From contig CM035438.1 in the NCBI GenBank assembly GCA_020310875.1, forward strand, positions 100,362,139 through 100,426,138: 64,000 bases of DNA. Direction: 5' to 3'. Origin of the DNA: Ceratopteris richardii. Its lineage: Eukaryota > Streptophyta > Polypodiopsida > Polypodiales > Pteridaceae. The notes under the pieces are model-generated. The model did no database searches and was not told the origin of the DNA. It saw only the letters and a program-made list of their open reading frames with translations. How positions within the stretch are numbered: position 1 is the first letter of the stretch; each line of letters starts with the position of its first letter. This document shows positions 55,662-64,000 of the stretch, in pieces. Position numbers and translations under genes: made by a program.

Positions 55662-58600
55662 CTAAGGAGGCTGGCTTATCCGTTCTCTTGCCCTTTCCTT
55701 TCTTTGAGGGGTAGGCTCCTTTTCTGGCTGTGCAATTAGCCTCTCTAATCTTTCTAAGGAGGGAAAGGAGTCTGGTTTAGTGGAATTGGCCACATACACT
55801 TCTGACGGGGAATGCTTCATGTTTCTGCTTGCTTTATCTTTTTCTTGATTTTTTTCTTCCTTGGCAGATCTTGCAATTATTTCCTCTAACTTCTCTAGGA
55901 ATCCATCCAAGTGTAATTGCGTTTTGGCTGAGCCCGAGTAATTGAAAAGGCGACTGGCTTCAAACATAGTCTGAGCCAATGCGACCATTTTCGCGCATAG
56001 TTTGGTTCTTTCTATCTCTAGGTCAGCTCTAGGATAGCACTTGTCATGATCCGTGACGTTTGGCCCTTCTTGGATTCTGGCCTGATATGCCTTAAGCATC
56101 ATGTCTATGTCTTCGGGAGTGGGATCAGCTAATACTGATCCTGTTTGGGGTGGTGGGTGGGTTACGTGGGGTGTCTTAGAGGGTGAAGGGATGGAGGGTG
56201 ATGGGGATGGTAGCGGTGGGAATGTGTGAGAGTGCGGTTGAGATGTGATCTCTATGATTTTAGCCTTGGTTTCTCGTAGACTTTCCTCAAGTTCACTCAT
56301 CTTCTTTGCCCATTGCCTTTTCATACGTTCGCGGCTATCTTTCCAAGCTCTTGTTCTCTTTTTATTTTGGCTCTCAGTATCGCTAGTGTCTGGGCTCTTT
56401 TCCTTGCCTACCCCTTGGTTTTGCTGCAAAGCTTGAGCTCGAGTGACTACCTGTACGGGTGCAGTGGAAGTGACACTTCCTGAGGAGTCTACCACTAACC
56501 CAACAACATTGATAGGGGTGATTTTAGGCATGCTATTGGGGTTCTTAGGGCAATCTCGTAGGAGATGCTCTTTTCCGCAGTCTTGGCAAAAGCCTTGGAT
56601 AGTCACGGACTGAGGTTGTGTGGGCGGAGGCAAGGGACAATCACGAATGAAGTGATCCCCCTGACATCGGTAGCATGGTCCTCTAGGAATTGGTGGTCGT
56701 ACCTGTCTAGGTTGAGGCCTAGACTTGGGGTTTGCATACATGACGTTCGTGTAATCTGACTCCCAACTAAGTTCGTTTGGCTCTTCACCATAGTAGGACT
56801 CACCATGCTCAGGAGACTGCATGTAGTAGGCCTGGGGGCTATCAACATGGGTAGAATCAAAGCTATGATCACTTGGGTCATTTTCAGAGATCAAGGGTGT
56901 TACTGGGACTATAGCTCTATTCAGGTTCTCTTCTGCCGCAGTATACTTTACCGGGATCACATTAGCTGGGGCTGGGGGTTGTTGTGCTAGCACAGGCTGA
57001 GGCCTTTGTTGGTTTTGATATTGAGGTTGGAAATTTTGTTGTGGCCTGCCATATGGTTGTGGAGGGTACTGGTTCTGGTATCTGCCTTGTTGGTAGGGCT
57101 GAGGGTAGGGTTGCCTAACCGCCTGCTTGTTGTATGGGCAATCTTGTGCGGTGTGGTTGGTGTATCTCCGTTCTATGGTGCAGTACTGGCTACTAGGGTT
57201 TACTTGGGGTTGAGCCATAATGGGACAGACATTCGCCATGTGGTCACCACCGCATGTATAGCATCTTTTCACTGGGGCAAACCTTGGAATTTGTTTGCTA
57301 GTTACGCCTAATTTCTGAGCTACTTTTTCGGCCAGTTCTTCAATTGATGTGGCTTGTGTGGAAGATTGACTAGATGCACTATCTGAATCTTTGTAAATTT
57401 TGGACAACTCTAGCTCTTCTCCTAGGTTATCTTCAATGTCAATGCACATACGTACACATTCTTCTATAGTCCTAGGGTCTTTCAGATACACATAGGATCT
57501 CAATTTTGGGCTCAGCAATCCGTCAAGAAATAAGGCTACTTGTTTAGCAGATGTGGGTAGCTCCGAAATAGGGCACCTTTCAAGATATTGTCTAAATCTT
57601 CTTCCTGCAAGTCTCACAGTCTCTTGAGGGGTTTGCTTGAAGCTGTGAATCAGTGAGGAGGTGTTGTGTCTTATGCCGCTCTTAGAGAACTCTATAATGA
57701 ATGCCTCTAGGAGTTGATCTATGCTCCTGAACTGGCGTTCATCTAATGGCTGAAACCACGTAAGTGCTGTGTTCCTAAGGGTTAGACCGAAGGCATTGTA
57801 CTGCGTGAACAGATCTTCCACTTGTTCAGCTCTCAAGACTTGCTTGAACTCCGCCACATGATCATAGGGATCTCCTGTGCCGTCAAAGTAATTCTTCATG
57901 GACTTAACTAGCTGGGTGGGTCTCAAAGTTCTTGTGTGCTCTCTAGGCCTCGGCAGAGGGAATCCATCTACATTTCTTTGGTTCCTGTGGGCTCTATGCA
58001 TCTCAGGTTCTACCCTATTCGTCTCTGTTCTCGTTCTTTCTCTGCCCACTGGGTTGGCAAAACTTACTTCTGGTCTATCTCTACTTCTGTCTCTTTGCGT
58101 ACCATGAGCTTGGGAAGTTCCAGCCCCAGGGTGACCATAGGATACATTTGATCTTGGTTGGGGGAAAATAAATTCACCCTTCCAAGTGTAAGCATGCCTA
58201 TCATTTTCTGTCACCACAAAGATCCGTTCTGAAGCATGATCTAGGTAGGTCACTCTGCCTGGGCTATCCGGATCCTTAAACTCATAGATCATGATTGTCC
58301 CTATATCAATTGGGTGATCCGGTTTATACCTCCAAAAGGCTTCGTCCGTTTCTCGATTGAGAAGCAAATCTATGCACTTGTTATCTTGGGGGACCCACTC
58401 AGGCGTGATAATTCTAGTGAGAACTGATTTACCTCGAGGGGTTCTAGGTTCCACTCCCATGTTTCCTTGTTCCAAGTCACCTAAGTCCGCTTCTGAGATT
58501 ACATTTCCAAAGTCATCTGTCCTATCTGGATGACTGGTGACTACGTATATGGTTCCTTCCTTGTCTAGGTATGCACCGTTTTCAAACTTGACAGCTGGGT

Positions 58601-58934
58601 GCTCTAGTCCTATGGATTGGTCAGGGTTTTTAATCTGGACCACGGATCTTCCTAGGCCGTCCTCATAGATGCTAGCACCTAATCGGTTGGTCCTAAGGTA
58701 TTCCAACTGTGTTTTGTAAGGGCCTTCCACCCTGTACAAATAAGGCACACCTGAACTTCCCGTAGGTCTGTCCATGCCTTGAGACATCTCTGACTCACTG
58801 GTATCAGAGCTAGGGTAATGAGAGTGGCGACTCAACTGCTGGGCCCAAGACCTTGCAGTGTGGTTGACACTAGCCTCTAAAGACCTAAGGCTTTGTCTCT
58901 CTCTTACTAGGTGTCGTCCTGATCTAAGGTTCAT
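55662..58934 (-). CDS. Element D gag, 1090 aa
   Basis: Starts at the ATG MNLRSGRH. Residues 1-330 are a family-specific N-terminal region (LEYLRTNRLGASIYEDGLG, AYLDKEGTIYVV, YTWKGEFIF). The gag core is about 340-500 (LVKSMKNYFDGTGDPYDHVAEF, TWFQPLDERQF, FRQYLERCP). Then zinc knuckles CYTCGGDHMANVC (about 555), a degenerate one (CTIERRYTNHTAQDC, about 585), CYRCQGDHFIRDC (about 755) and CQDCGKEHLLRDC (about 785), all with three rather than four residues before His. The C-terminal region (RADLEIERTKLCAKMVALAQ) is conserved with A and B. It ends in TAG, followed in frame by pol. Builds the particle and binds RNA. Confidence 0.94.
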   Translation of the reverse strand: MNLRSGRHLVRERQSLRSLEASVNHTARSWAQQLSRHSHYPSSDTSESEMSQGMDRPTGSSGVPYLYRVEGPYKTQLEYLRTNRLGASIYEDGLGRSVVQIKNPDQSIGLEHPAVKFENGAYLDKEGTIYVVTSHPDRTDDFGNVISEADLGDLEQGNMGVEPRTPRGKSVLTRIITPEWVPQDNKCIDLLLNRETDEAFWRYKPDHPIDIGTIMIYEFKDPDSPGRVTYLDHASERIFVVTENDRHAYTWKGEFIFPQPRSNVSYGHPGAGTSQAHGTQRDRSRDRPEVSFANPVGRERTRTETNRVEPEMHRAHRNQRNVDGFPLPRPREHTRTLRPTQLVKSMKNYFDGTGDPYDHVAEFKQVLRAEQVEDLFTQYNAFGLTLRNTALTWFQPLDERQFRSIDQLLEAFIIEFSKSGIRHNTSSLIHSFKQTPQETVRLAGRRFRQYLERCPISELPTSAKQVALFLDGLLSPKLRSYVYLKDPRTIEECVRMCIDIEDNLGEELELSKIYKDSDSASSQSSTQATSIEELAEKVAQKLGVTSKQIPRFAPVKRCYTCGGDHMANVCPIMAQPQVNPSSQYCTIERRYTNHTAQDCPYNKQAVRQPYPQPYQQGRYQNQYPPQPYGRPQQNFQPQYQNQQRPQPVLAQQPPAPANVIPVKYTAAEENLNRAIVPVTPLISENDPSDHSFDSTHVDSPQAYYMQSPEHGESYYGEEPNELSWESDYTNVMYANPKSRPQPRQVRPPIPRGPCYRCQGDHFIRDCPLPPPTQPQSVTIQGFCQDCGKEHLLRDCPKNPNSMPKITPINVVGLVVDSSGSVTSTAPVQVVTRAQALQQNQGVGKEKSPDTSDTESQNKKRTRAWKDSRERMKRQWAKKMSELEESLRETKAKIIEITSQPHSHTFPPLPSPSPSIPSPSKTPHVTHPPPQTGSVLADPTPEDIDMMLKAYQARIQEGPNVTDHDKCYPRADLEIERTKLCAKMVALAQTMFEASRLFNYSGSAKTQLHLDGFLEKLEEIIARSAKEEKNQEKDKASRNMKHSPSEVYVANSTKPDSFPSLERLERLIAQPEKEPTPQRKERARERISQPP

Positions 58935-59820
58935 ATGCCTAACTGATTAGCCCAAATCTTTGCCCAGAGTACAACCTCGTTGCCGATCAATTGGTACCAG
59001 TCACTTGATTCTTTTTAATTATTCCTCGTGTTTAAAGTCTTATCTGCTATTACGTCGTCAGGAATACTTGAATGTTCTTCGTACTTTCAGGTTGATCGTT
59101 CCACGTTAGGTTCTTTTCCTTTATGTTGTCGACAGTGCAGAGATTAAGTTTTTAGCTTGAACTTGAGTTTTTAGGTAGCCTTCAACTTGATAGTGGCCTA
59201 TCGTCGCCCTGACTTACTCCTACTTCTAATCGTTCTTAGCCTAAGCTAGGAATTGACGAAGAGGAGTTGAGAATATTCCGACCTTTGTTGCTGAACCTTG
59301 CTCTTTAGTGCTCGAGAAGTTGATTCTCAAGCGTGCGCAACACCCTTGCTTGGATGCTCTCAATTGTTTCTCAATAGGCCTGCATAAATCCCAAGATTAG
59401 CTCCAAGTAGACCTTTCAATTGACAGACAATTTATTTCAGACACTTTTTTAATGACCCTTGTTCCCCCTTTTGTATTGCTAGAAATTTCCTCTAGAGCTT
59501 CCTTGGTGTTCCTACCCCTCAGTGTGCCAACTTCCAAATATCCTATCTGAAAATCAACGCGTTATTCTTAGAAAAAATAGTTGAGGGCGCGTAGTATATG
59601 TCACGAGCTTTCCGACAAGCCCTAGAGCTCAGAAAATGGATTTCGTATGAAAAAGTTATGACCGTTCAGGGTTTAGGGGGTTAACTAGACAAACAGAACC
59701 TTTCGAAGGTTTTAATGCATTTTCTAAGGCCTTCGTAAGTAGATGAGTACATGAAAGTGCAAATATGCCCAGAATTTAGCCTAAATTTCCAAAAATTCAC
59801 TCCTTAATTTTTTGCCGAAA
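58935..59820 (-). other. Element D leader between gag and repeat array
   Basis: About 0.9 kb untranslated. No reading frame with similarity. It corresponds to 17577-18372 of B in position. Confidence 0.6.
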
Positions 59821-59824
59821 ATGC

Positions 59825-60492
59825 CTGTCTATCGCGATAGACGGTGTCTGTCGCGATAGACACAATCTATCGTGGGGGCTGTCTGTCGCGATAGACGGTG
59901 TCTGTCGCGATAGACAGTGTCTATCGTGGATTTCTGTCTGTCGCGATAGACGGTGTCTGTCGCGATAGACGGTATCTGTCGCGGATTTCTGTCTGTCGCG
60001 ATAGACGGTGTCTGTCGCGATAGACAGTGTCTATCGTGGATTTCTGTCTGTCGCGATAGACGGTGTCTGTCGCGATAGACAGTGTCTATCGTGGATTTCT
60101 GTCTGTCGCGATAGACGGTGTCTGTCGCGATAGACGGTATCTGTCGCGGATTTCTGTCTGTCGCGATAGACGGTGTCTGTCGCGATAGACAGTATCTGTC
60201 GCGGATTTCTGTCTGTCGCGATAGACGGTGTCTGTCGCGGATTTCTGTCTGTCGCGATAGACGGTGTCTGTCGCGATAGACGGTGTCTGTCGCGGATTTC
60301 TGTCTGTCGCGATAGACGGTGTCTGTCGCGATAGACGGTGTCTGTCGCGATAGACAGAGTCTGTCGCGATAGACTGAAAAAATGCAAATTTTTGTAAAAC
60401 TTCTAGTGTTCTAGAGTGCCCTCAAGGTGTAGGTTACAGTGATAAACATGCATTCACAAAATGTTAAGATTTTCTGTCTGTCGCGATAGACA
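59825..60492 (-). repeat. Element D leader array: TCGCGA palindrome in 55-bp higher-order units
   Basis: About 25 copies of a unit of about 18 bp whose core GTCTGTCGCGATAGAC is a near-perfect palindrome run from 59825 to 60375; one more is at 60474-60492. Units are grouped three at a time: the marker GGATTTCTGTCTG recurs with TTT at 59931, 59986, 60041, 60096, 60151 and 60206 (55 bp each), then 60242 (36 bp) and 60297 (55 bp). Predicted ORFs across it are only repeat translations. Confidence 0.95.
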
Positions 60493-60804
60493 GAGGCTGT
60501 CGTCCCGGGACCTGTGCAGAGCCTGTCGTACCTGCGCACACTGCTGGGGATGATGGTACAGCAAAAAACCTGCAAAATAGCTCAGAAAACATGCAAAAAC
60601 AGCACATGCAAGTTCGCTCTCTCGCTCTCTCTCACAAGTGAAATGAGGGAAATGAAGTGGAGGTGGGGATATAGTCAAAAACTGAAATTTTCGCGATGAT
60701 GGAGATGGACGTGGGAGATGGTGATGATGATGATGGTGAAGAAAGTAAAAGAAAATTCGATGAGAGTGAAGAAAATACCTACAACTCCAACGCGTCAACT
60801 CTAC

Positions 60805-60816
60805 GTCTTACCATCA
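60805..60816 (-). promoter_or_regulatory. Candidate 5' splice site in element D leader
   Basis: The minus strand reads GTGATG|GTAAGA, first intron base 60811, 45 nt beyond the primer site. The same block is in B. A second donor-like GTATTT is at 60778. Confidence 0.5.
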
Positions 60817-60834
60817 CACGCTCGTCCTCAAAGC

Positions 60835-60856
60835 TCGATCCCCGGCAACGGCGCCA
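60835..60856 (-). other. Element D primer-binding site (tRNA-Asp)
   Basis: 22 bases whose plus strand equals the 3' end of plant tRNA-Asp including CCA (TCGATCC, CCGGCAACGG, CGCCA). It lies 8 bases inside the 5' LTR. The tRNA identity is from memory of plant tRNA-Asp(GUC). Confidence 0.88.
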
Positions 60857-60864
60857 AAATTTGG

Positions 60865-61433
60865 TGTAGCTCAACGATGAGTAGCACCTCCTTTAATGTC
60901 AATCCGGGAAGACGTGAGGATGGTATGAAGACCTCGAGCAAATGGCGGGACAAGTGCGTGAGTGAGAAGCACACTAACATGCACACACATACACACACAC
61001 GCGCACACACGGCAAGACAAAGAGCGAGAATCAATGGAGCTTTTAGATTACTTTCAAAATGCTCTTACAAGTTCGTTTCAATTACAATCTAACCTCAAAA
61101 ATGAGCTCTCTAGCTCTTTTTATAGTTTTTGACTAGCTTTTGGCCCTGTCCAGACCTAGTGTCCGGCCTAGTTAAAAATTAGGTTCCAGGGCTTATTTGA
61201 GGGCTCAAACGAAGTCTAAAAATTATGAAATTTGGTACGATGGTACTTCTAATACTCCTCAAGCTCGAGGACTCCTCGGCTTGCACAAAATGGAGTCTAA
61301 TCTACCAAAAACGGGATTTACAATGTTTGTGTAGTGATTAAAATCACTTGGGTTGTACATAATCTATGGGAAAAAATGATCTGGCCTTGTTGCCGTATTG
61401 TGCATGACTCCTTTATTGCTTTGTATGCCAACA
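60865..61433 (-). repeat. Element D 5' LTR (569 bp)
   Basis: Identical in reading to the 3' LTR and followed by CTCAT. The minus-strand TATAAAAAG box is at 61116-61124, next to GAGCTAGAGAGCTCATTTTT; this should start the genomic RNA. CA tract at 60980-61010. Confidence 0.97.
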
Positions 61434-61438
61434 CTCAT

Positions 61439-61632
61439 TAAAAAAGTGACACGGCTTATCAAAACAAGTTTGATTTAATGATCCATGAATGTTGGCCTGA
61501 TTCGCAAGTTTCCATGGATACCCTCTTATGTTCTCTCTCTCTCTCTCTCTCAATTGAACCGAGTTCAACAATGCATTCTCACCTTTCTTCCTTACTCAAT
61601 TCAATGGTGCCTTTTTGAGCATCTAGAGCTCT

Positions 61633-61678
<46 letters not shown>

Positions 61679-61890
61679 AGGTTTGTGTAGCCTCCCCATA
61701 GCACCGAATTCCTCTATATGGATTCAGTCTAACTCTCTCCCTCTCTCTCTCTACTGTATCAAATCCTCCTTTCTCTTTCACTCAGAGCACATAGTTTTCC
61801 CTCTAATTTCTCTTTCTCCATTCGAACATCAGTGTTAGACTCTTCCTCTCTTCTTTGATAAACACAGTAACACCTTCTCTCTCTCTCTCT
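61439..61890. other. Spacer right of element D with CT microsatellites
   Basis: Continuation of the D insertion site. CT runs at about 61518-61540, 61638-61676, 61734-61754 and 61876-61890. No gene seen; the one long ORF is translated CT repeat. Confidence 0.7.
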
Positions 61891-62904
61891 TGTTGGCGCT
61901 TCACTCACTAATTAGGCATGGATATATGAAGACATATAGAGACATATGATGGAGGAAAGAAGAAGTGAAGGAAAGACCTACAGAAAATCAAGCCTAAGTG
62001 AAGGGACAATTTCACTATTGTAAATTGGTGCAAAATTAGAGTCTAGATTTGTATTTGATCTTTAGAACTTACGAGTTCAAGTCTAGAAGAATGTAAACCA
62101 TAGGTATATAAGTTAATTTGAGTCAGAAACATGTAGAGGAGAACTCAATTTTGTAATCTGAGTGAGTAGAGAAAAGTCGTGTAATTTTTGAGAGAGATGG
62201 TGAGAGAAAACTTCTGAGTCTGAGAGAGTTTTCCATGGCTGTGAGAAAAATTAGGCCAAGCCATTTTGTACACATCTTCTTTGATAATCAACACATGTTT
62301 GTGTAGAAGGATTGAGTCTAATTCCTCTTGTACATTGAGTTCTAAGTCATTTCATATGACTGTGAAAGATAGTTGATAGTTACGACTTTTCTGGCACACA
62401 TTTGACTGATCTTCTGAAGGTCAGATCTCGAAGCATAGTGTAAAGTTTTTGGTAAGTGATAGCTCGCTTTAAAGCTACTATCCTCAACTACATTTGGTCA
62501 AAAGATCTTTGAGAAACAGGATGCACACTCAGAGAAATCAGTTTAAGAGTGAAGGTATGTCAAATCGATGAAGTAAATTTTCAGTTTTCAGACATAGTGT
62601 AAAGTTTGGTACAAAATCAGAAGATTTTGAAGTTATTGCTTGAAAGTTTTGCTTGTTATATGTTACTGAACATTAGCAAGAACCTTTCTTAGCAAATGAT
62701 CAGAAGAATTTGCAAAGATCAAGTTGATACAGGTCAGATTGAAAGTTTAAAGAAGAGGCGCAGATTTCTGTGAAGTGAAATTTTTGTTTTTCACTAAGTT
62801 CAGAGATGAAGACTCATAATGTGAGTATTGCTAAGCTAATGGTGGTTATGGAGGTCTACTAATACCACATTAGTTTAGTTCTTGTGGTGTTTCACACACC
62901 AACA
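61891..62904 (+). repeat. Element F 5' LTR (1014 bp)
   Basis: TGTTGGCGC to CACCAACA, preceded by a CT run. It matches 27166-28179 in reverse complement along its whole length. Confidence 0.93.
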
Positions 62905-62906
62905 AG

Positions 62907-62918
62907 TGGTATCAGAGC
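62907..62918 (+). other. Element F primer-binding site (initiator tRNA-Met)
   Basis: TGGTATCAGAGC two bases after the LTR, the standard plant copia primer site. The 200 bases from here to gag are leader. Confidence 0.97.
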
Positions 62919-63118
62919 AGATAAGGTCCTCGAGAAGTAAAGGAGAGCAGATACAAGAAGAATTGAAGAGTTCTTTATCAAAGAAGGAGGAAGCTGAAGT
63001 GTTCAACAACCAAAAGTCATTAGAAGATTGTTTCGAAGTTACTTCCAAGGGTAAAGGTCTACAAAAGGTATCATTCTTTAACCTTACACTTACAGGTTGA
63101 AGCAGAAGCAATGATACC

Positions 63119-64000
63119 ATGGCAGATCATGTGTCCATTGACAAATTGGACAGAGATAACTATCCTGCTTGGGTAATGAGGATGGAGGCCTTACTTATGA
63201 GTAAGGATCTAATGGTATATGTGACAGGTGAAGAAGAGAAGCCTAAATTTGAAGATGAAAGTCATCCAAGAAAGGAAGAGCTAGAAGCTTTGAAGCTATG
63301 GCAGAAGAGAGATGCAAGTGCAAGAGCTTATATATATAACACTATTACAGATCATTTGTTGCCACATATCAGAGGTTTAGAAACAGCTGAAGATATTTGG
63401 AATGCTTTGGAAGATCACTTCCAAAACACTACTAAAGCTAGGAAAGCTAGCTTATGGTCAGAGTTCACCACATTCAAGAAAAAGCAAAATCAGAACATTA
63501 GTGATTATGTCACTAAGATGAAAGACTTGGCAGATAGCCTTGGATCTATTGATGAGGATATTGAAGATCATAGGTTGATAGCTCAATTACTTGCAGGATT
63601 AAGAGGTGATGAGAGATGGAAGCCTTTTGTACTTTCAACAGAACTCTCATTAAACCATTATGTGCCAGAATTAAATCAATTACTTGGATTGATGCTCACA
63701 TTTGAACAAGACTTGAAGTCAGATGGAGACAAAGGTCAAAGTTCTGCAATGTATGTGAAGAACAAAAAGAAAGGAGATAAAAGCAAGGCAAAGGATGAAG
63801 AAGAGTCAACAACTCAAGCAAATTATGCAAGAGGAAGAGGTTTTGGCAGAGGTAAAGGTCGAGGTAATGGAAGAGGTAGAGGTAATCAGAACAATAACAA
63901 GAAGACATGTTGGATTTGTGGATTTAGCAATCATTTAGCATATGATTGTTGGCACAATCAACAAGGAGCAAGTCAAAATCAGAACAACAATGGCAGAGGA
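63119..64000 (+). CDS. Element F gag, N-terminal 294 codons (open at right edge)
   Basis: The ATG at 63119 starts MADHVSIDKLDRDNYPAWVMRM, a typical copia Gag start. A capsid-like helical region follows (LWQKRDASARAYIYNTITDHL, AEDIWNALEDHF, FTTFKKKQNQNISDYVTKMK, LAQLLAGLRGDERW), then a Gly/Arg-rich linker and zinc knuckle CWICGFSNHLAYDC (CX2CX4HX4C). The frame is uninterrupted to the last base. Protease and the rest of pol should lie to the right. It resembles the broken gag at 26706-27165. Confidence 0.95.
   Translation, partial: MADHVSIDKLDRDNYPAWVMRMEALLMSKDLMVYVTGEEEKPKFEDESHPRKEELEALKLWQKRDASARAYIYNTITDHLLPHIRGLETAEDIWNALEDHFQNTTKARKASLWSEFTTFKKKQNQNISDYVTKMKDLADSLGSIDEDIEDHRLIAQLLAGLRGDERWKPFVLSTELSLNHYVPELNQLLGLMLTFEQDLKSDGDKGQSSAMYVKNKKKGDKSKAKDEEESTTQANYARGRGFGRGKGRGNGRGRGNQNNNKKTCWICGFSNHLAYDCWHNQQGASQNQNNNGRG

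Larger units (their letters stand above)
44272..61433 (-). mobile_element. Element D: 17.2-kb Ty3/gypsy element, best-preserved copy
   Basis: Minus strand, 17162 bp, LTRs of 569 bp at each end that read as identical, duplication CTCAT (44267-44271, 61434-61438). Layout from the 5' end: LTR, perfect tRNA-Asp primer site, leader with TCGCGA array, gag, UAG, pol part 1, a frameshift, pol part 2, aORF, purine tract, LTR. The identical LTRs mean a very recent insertion. Non-chromoviral by the absence of a chromodomain and by the primer site. I cannot place it firmly in Athila, Tat or another named lineage. Confidence 0.97.
61891..64000 (+). mobile_element. Element F: Ty1/copia, 5' part, continues beyond window
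   Basis: LTR 61891-62904, initiator-Met primer site, leader and an open gag to the right edge. Same LTR family and length as G. It appears intact as far as visible. Confidence 0.93.

Noticed and set aside
60031..60387. 118-aa ORF on the minus strand rich in SRQTPSIATD
   Set aside because: Translation of the TCGCGA tandem array; the frame is open only because the unit lacks stops.
60835..60856. tRNA-Asp gene fragment
   Set aside because: Only the 3' end matches and it sits just inside an LTR, so it is a primer-binding site, not a tRNA gene.
61485..61838. 117-aa ORF rich in Leu/Ser
   Set aside because: Created by CT microsatellites; no other coding features.
62882..63100. 72-aa ORF before the gag of F
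   Set aside because: It spans the LTR end and primer-binding site of F, so it is leader sequence and not a separate gene.

Overview
This window is eukaryotic plant DNA made almost entirely of nested and broken LTR retrotransposons. The plant assignment rests on four things: Ty1/copia primer-binding sites of the initiator-Met type (TGGTATCAGAGC), a large Ty3/gypsy family primed by a site that matches the 3' end of plant tRNA-Asp, plant-style copia and chromovirus polyproteins, and the nesting itself. I cannot name the species. The only sequence that might derive from a host gene is a short broken reading frame with a possible intron near 31.6-32.3 kb.

Layout, left to right. (1) Element A, a plus-strand Ty3/gypsy copy, enters from the left edge and resumes at 20,208-26,705. 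It is split by element B (699-20,207, minus strand, same superfamily, target-site duplication CTAAG). B is itself split by copia element C (9,326-14,464, minus strand, duplication TATCT). (2) A sits in a copia gag remnant (26,706-27,165). That is followed by a truncated minus-strand copia G (27,166 to about 29,711), fused head-to-head to a truncated plus-strand copia H (to about 30,470). (3) About 30.5-33.0 kb is low-complexity and tandem-repeat DNA plus the unidentified broken gene. (4) A 5'-truncated plus-strand chromovirus J (about 33.0-36.5 kb) abuts E, a 3' fragment of the A/B/D superfamily. E is joined through a shared LTR to a second, internally deleted copy E2 (to 43,601). (5) Element D (44,272-61,433, minus strand, duplication CTCAT, 17.2 kb) has LTRs that read as identical and is the best-preserved member. 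(6) Copia F (61,891 to the right edge, plus strand) has the same LTR length as G (1,014 bp).

The A/B/D/E superfamily is the interesting part. D reads LTR - tRNA-Asp primer site - leader with a palindromic TCGCGA repeat array - gag (1090 aa, CX2CX3HX4C zinc knuckles) - UAG - protease, RT, RNase H, a first HHCC module - frameshift - a second HHCC module, integrase core, GPY/F-like region, a second retropepsin-like DSGA domain, a tail with repeated WVPK motifs - a separate sense ORF of 1417 aa (aORF) of unknown function - purine tract - LTR. The aORF recurs in B, E and E2. A splice-donor-like site lies about 45 nt past the primer site in B and D, and acceptor-like sites lie 21-30 nt before the aORF ATG in B, D and E. 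This suggests that the aORF is made from a spliced subgenomic RNA, as retroviral env is, although the protein shows no envelope features. A (which also lacks the first protease), B (which lacks RT-RNase H-integrase) and E are decayed. D is young but carries an in-frame stop and a 2-nt frameshift in pol.
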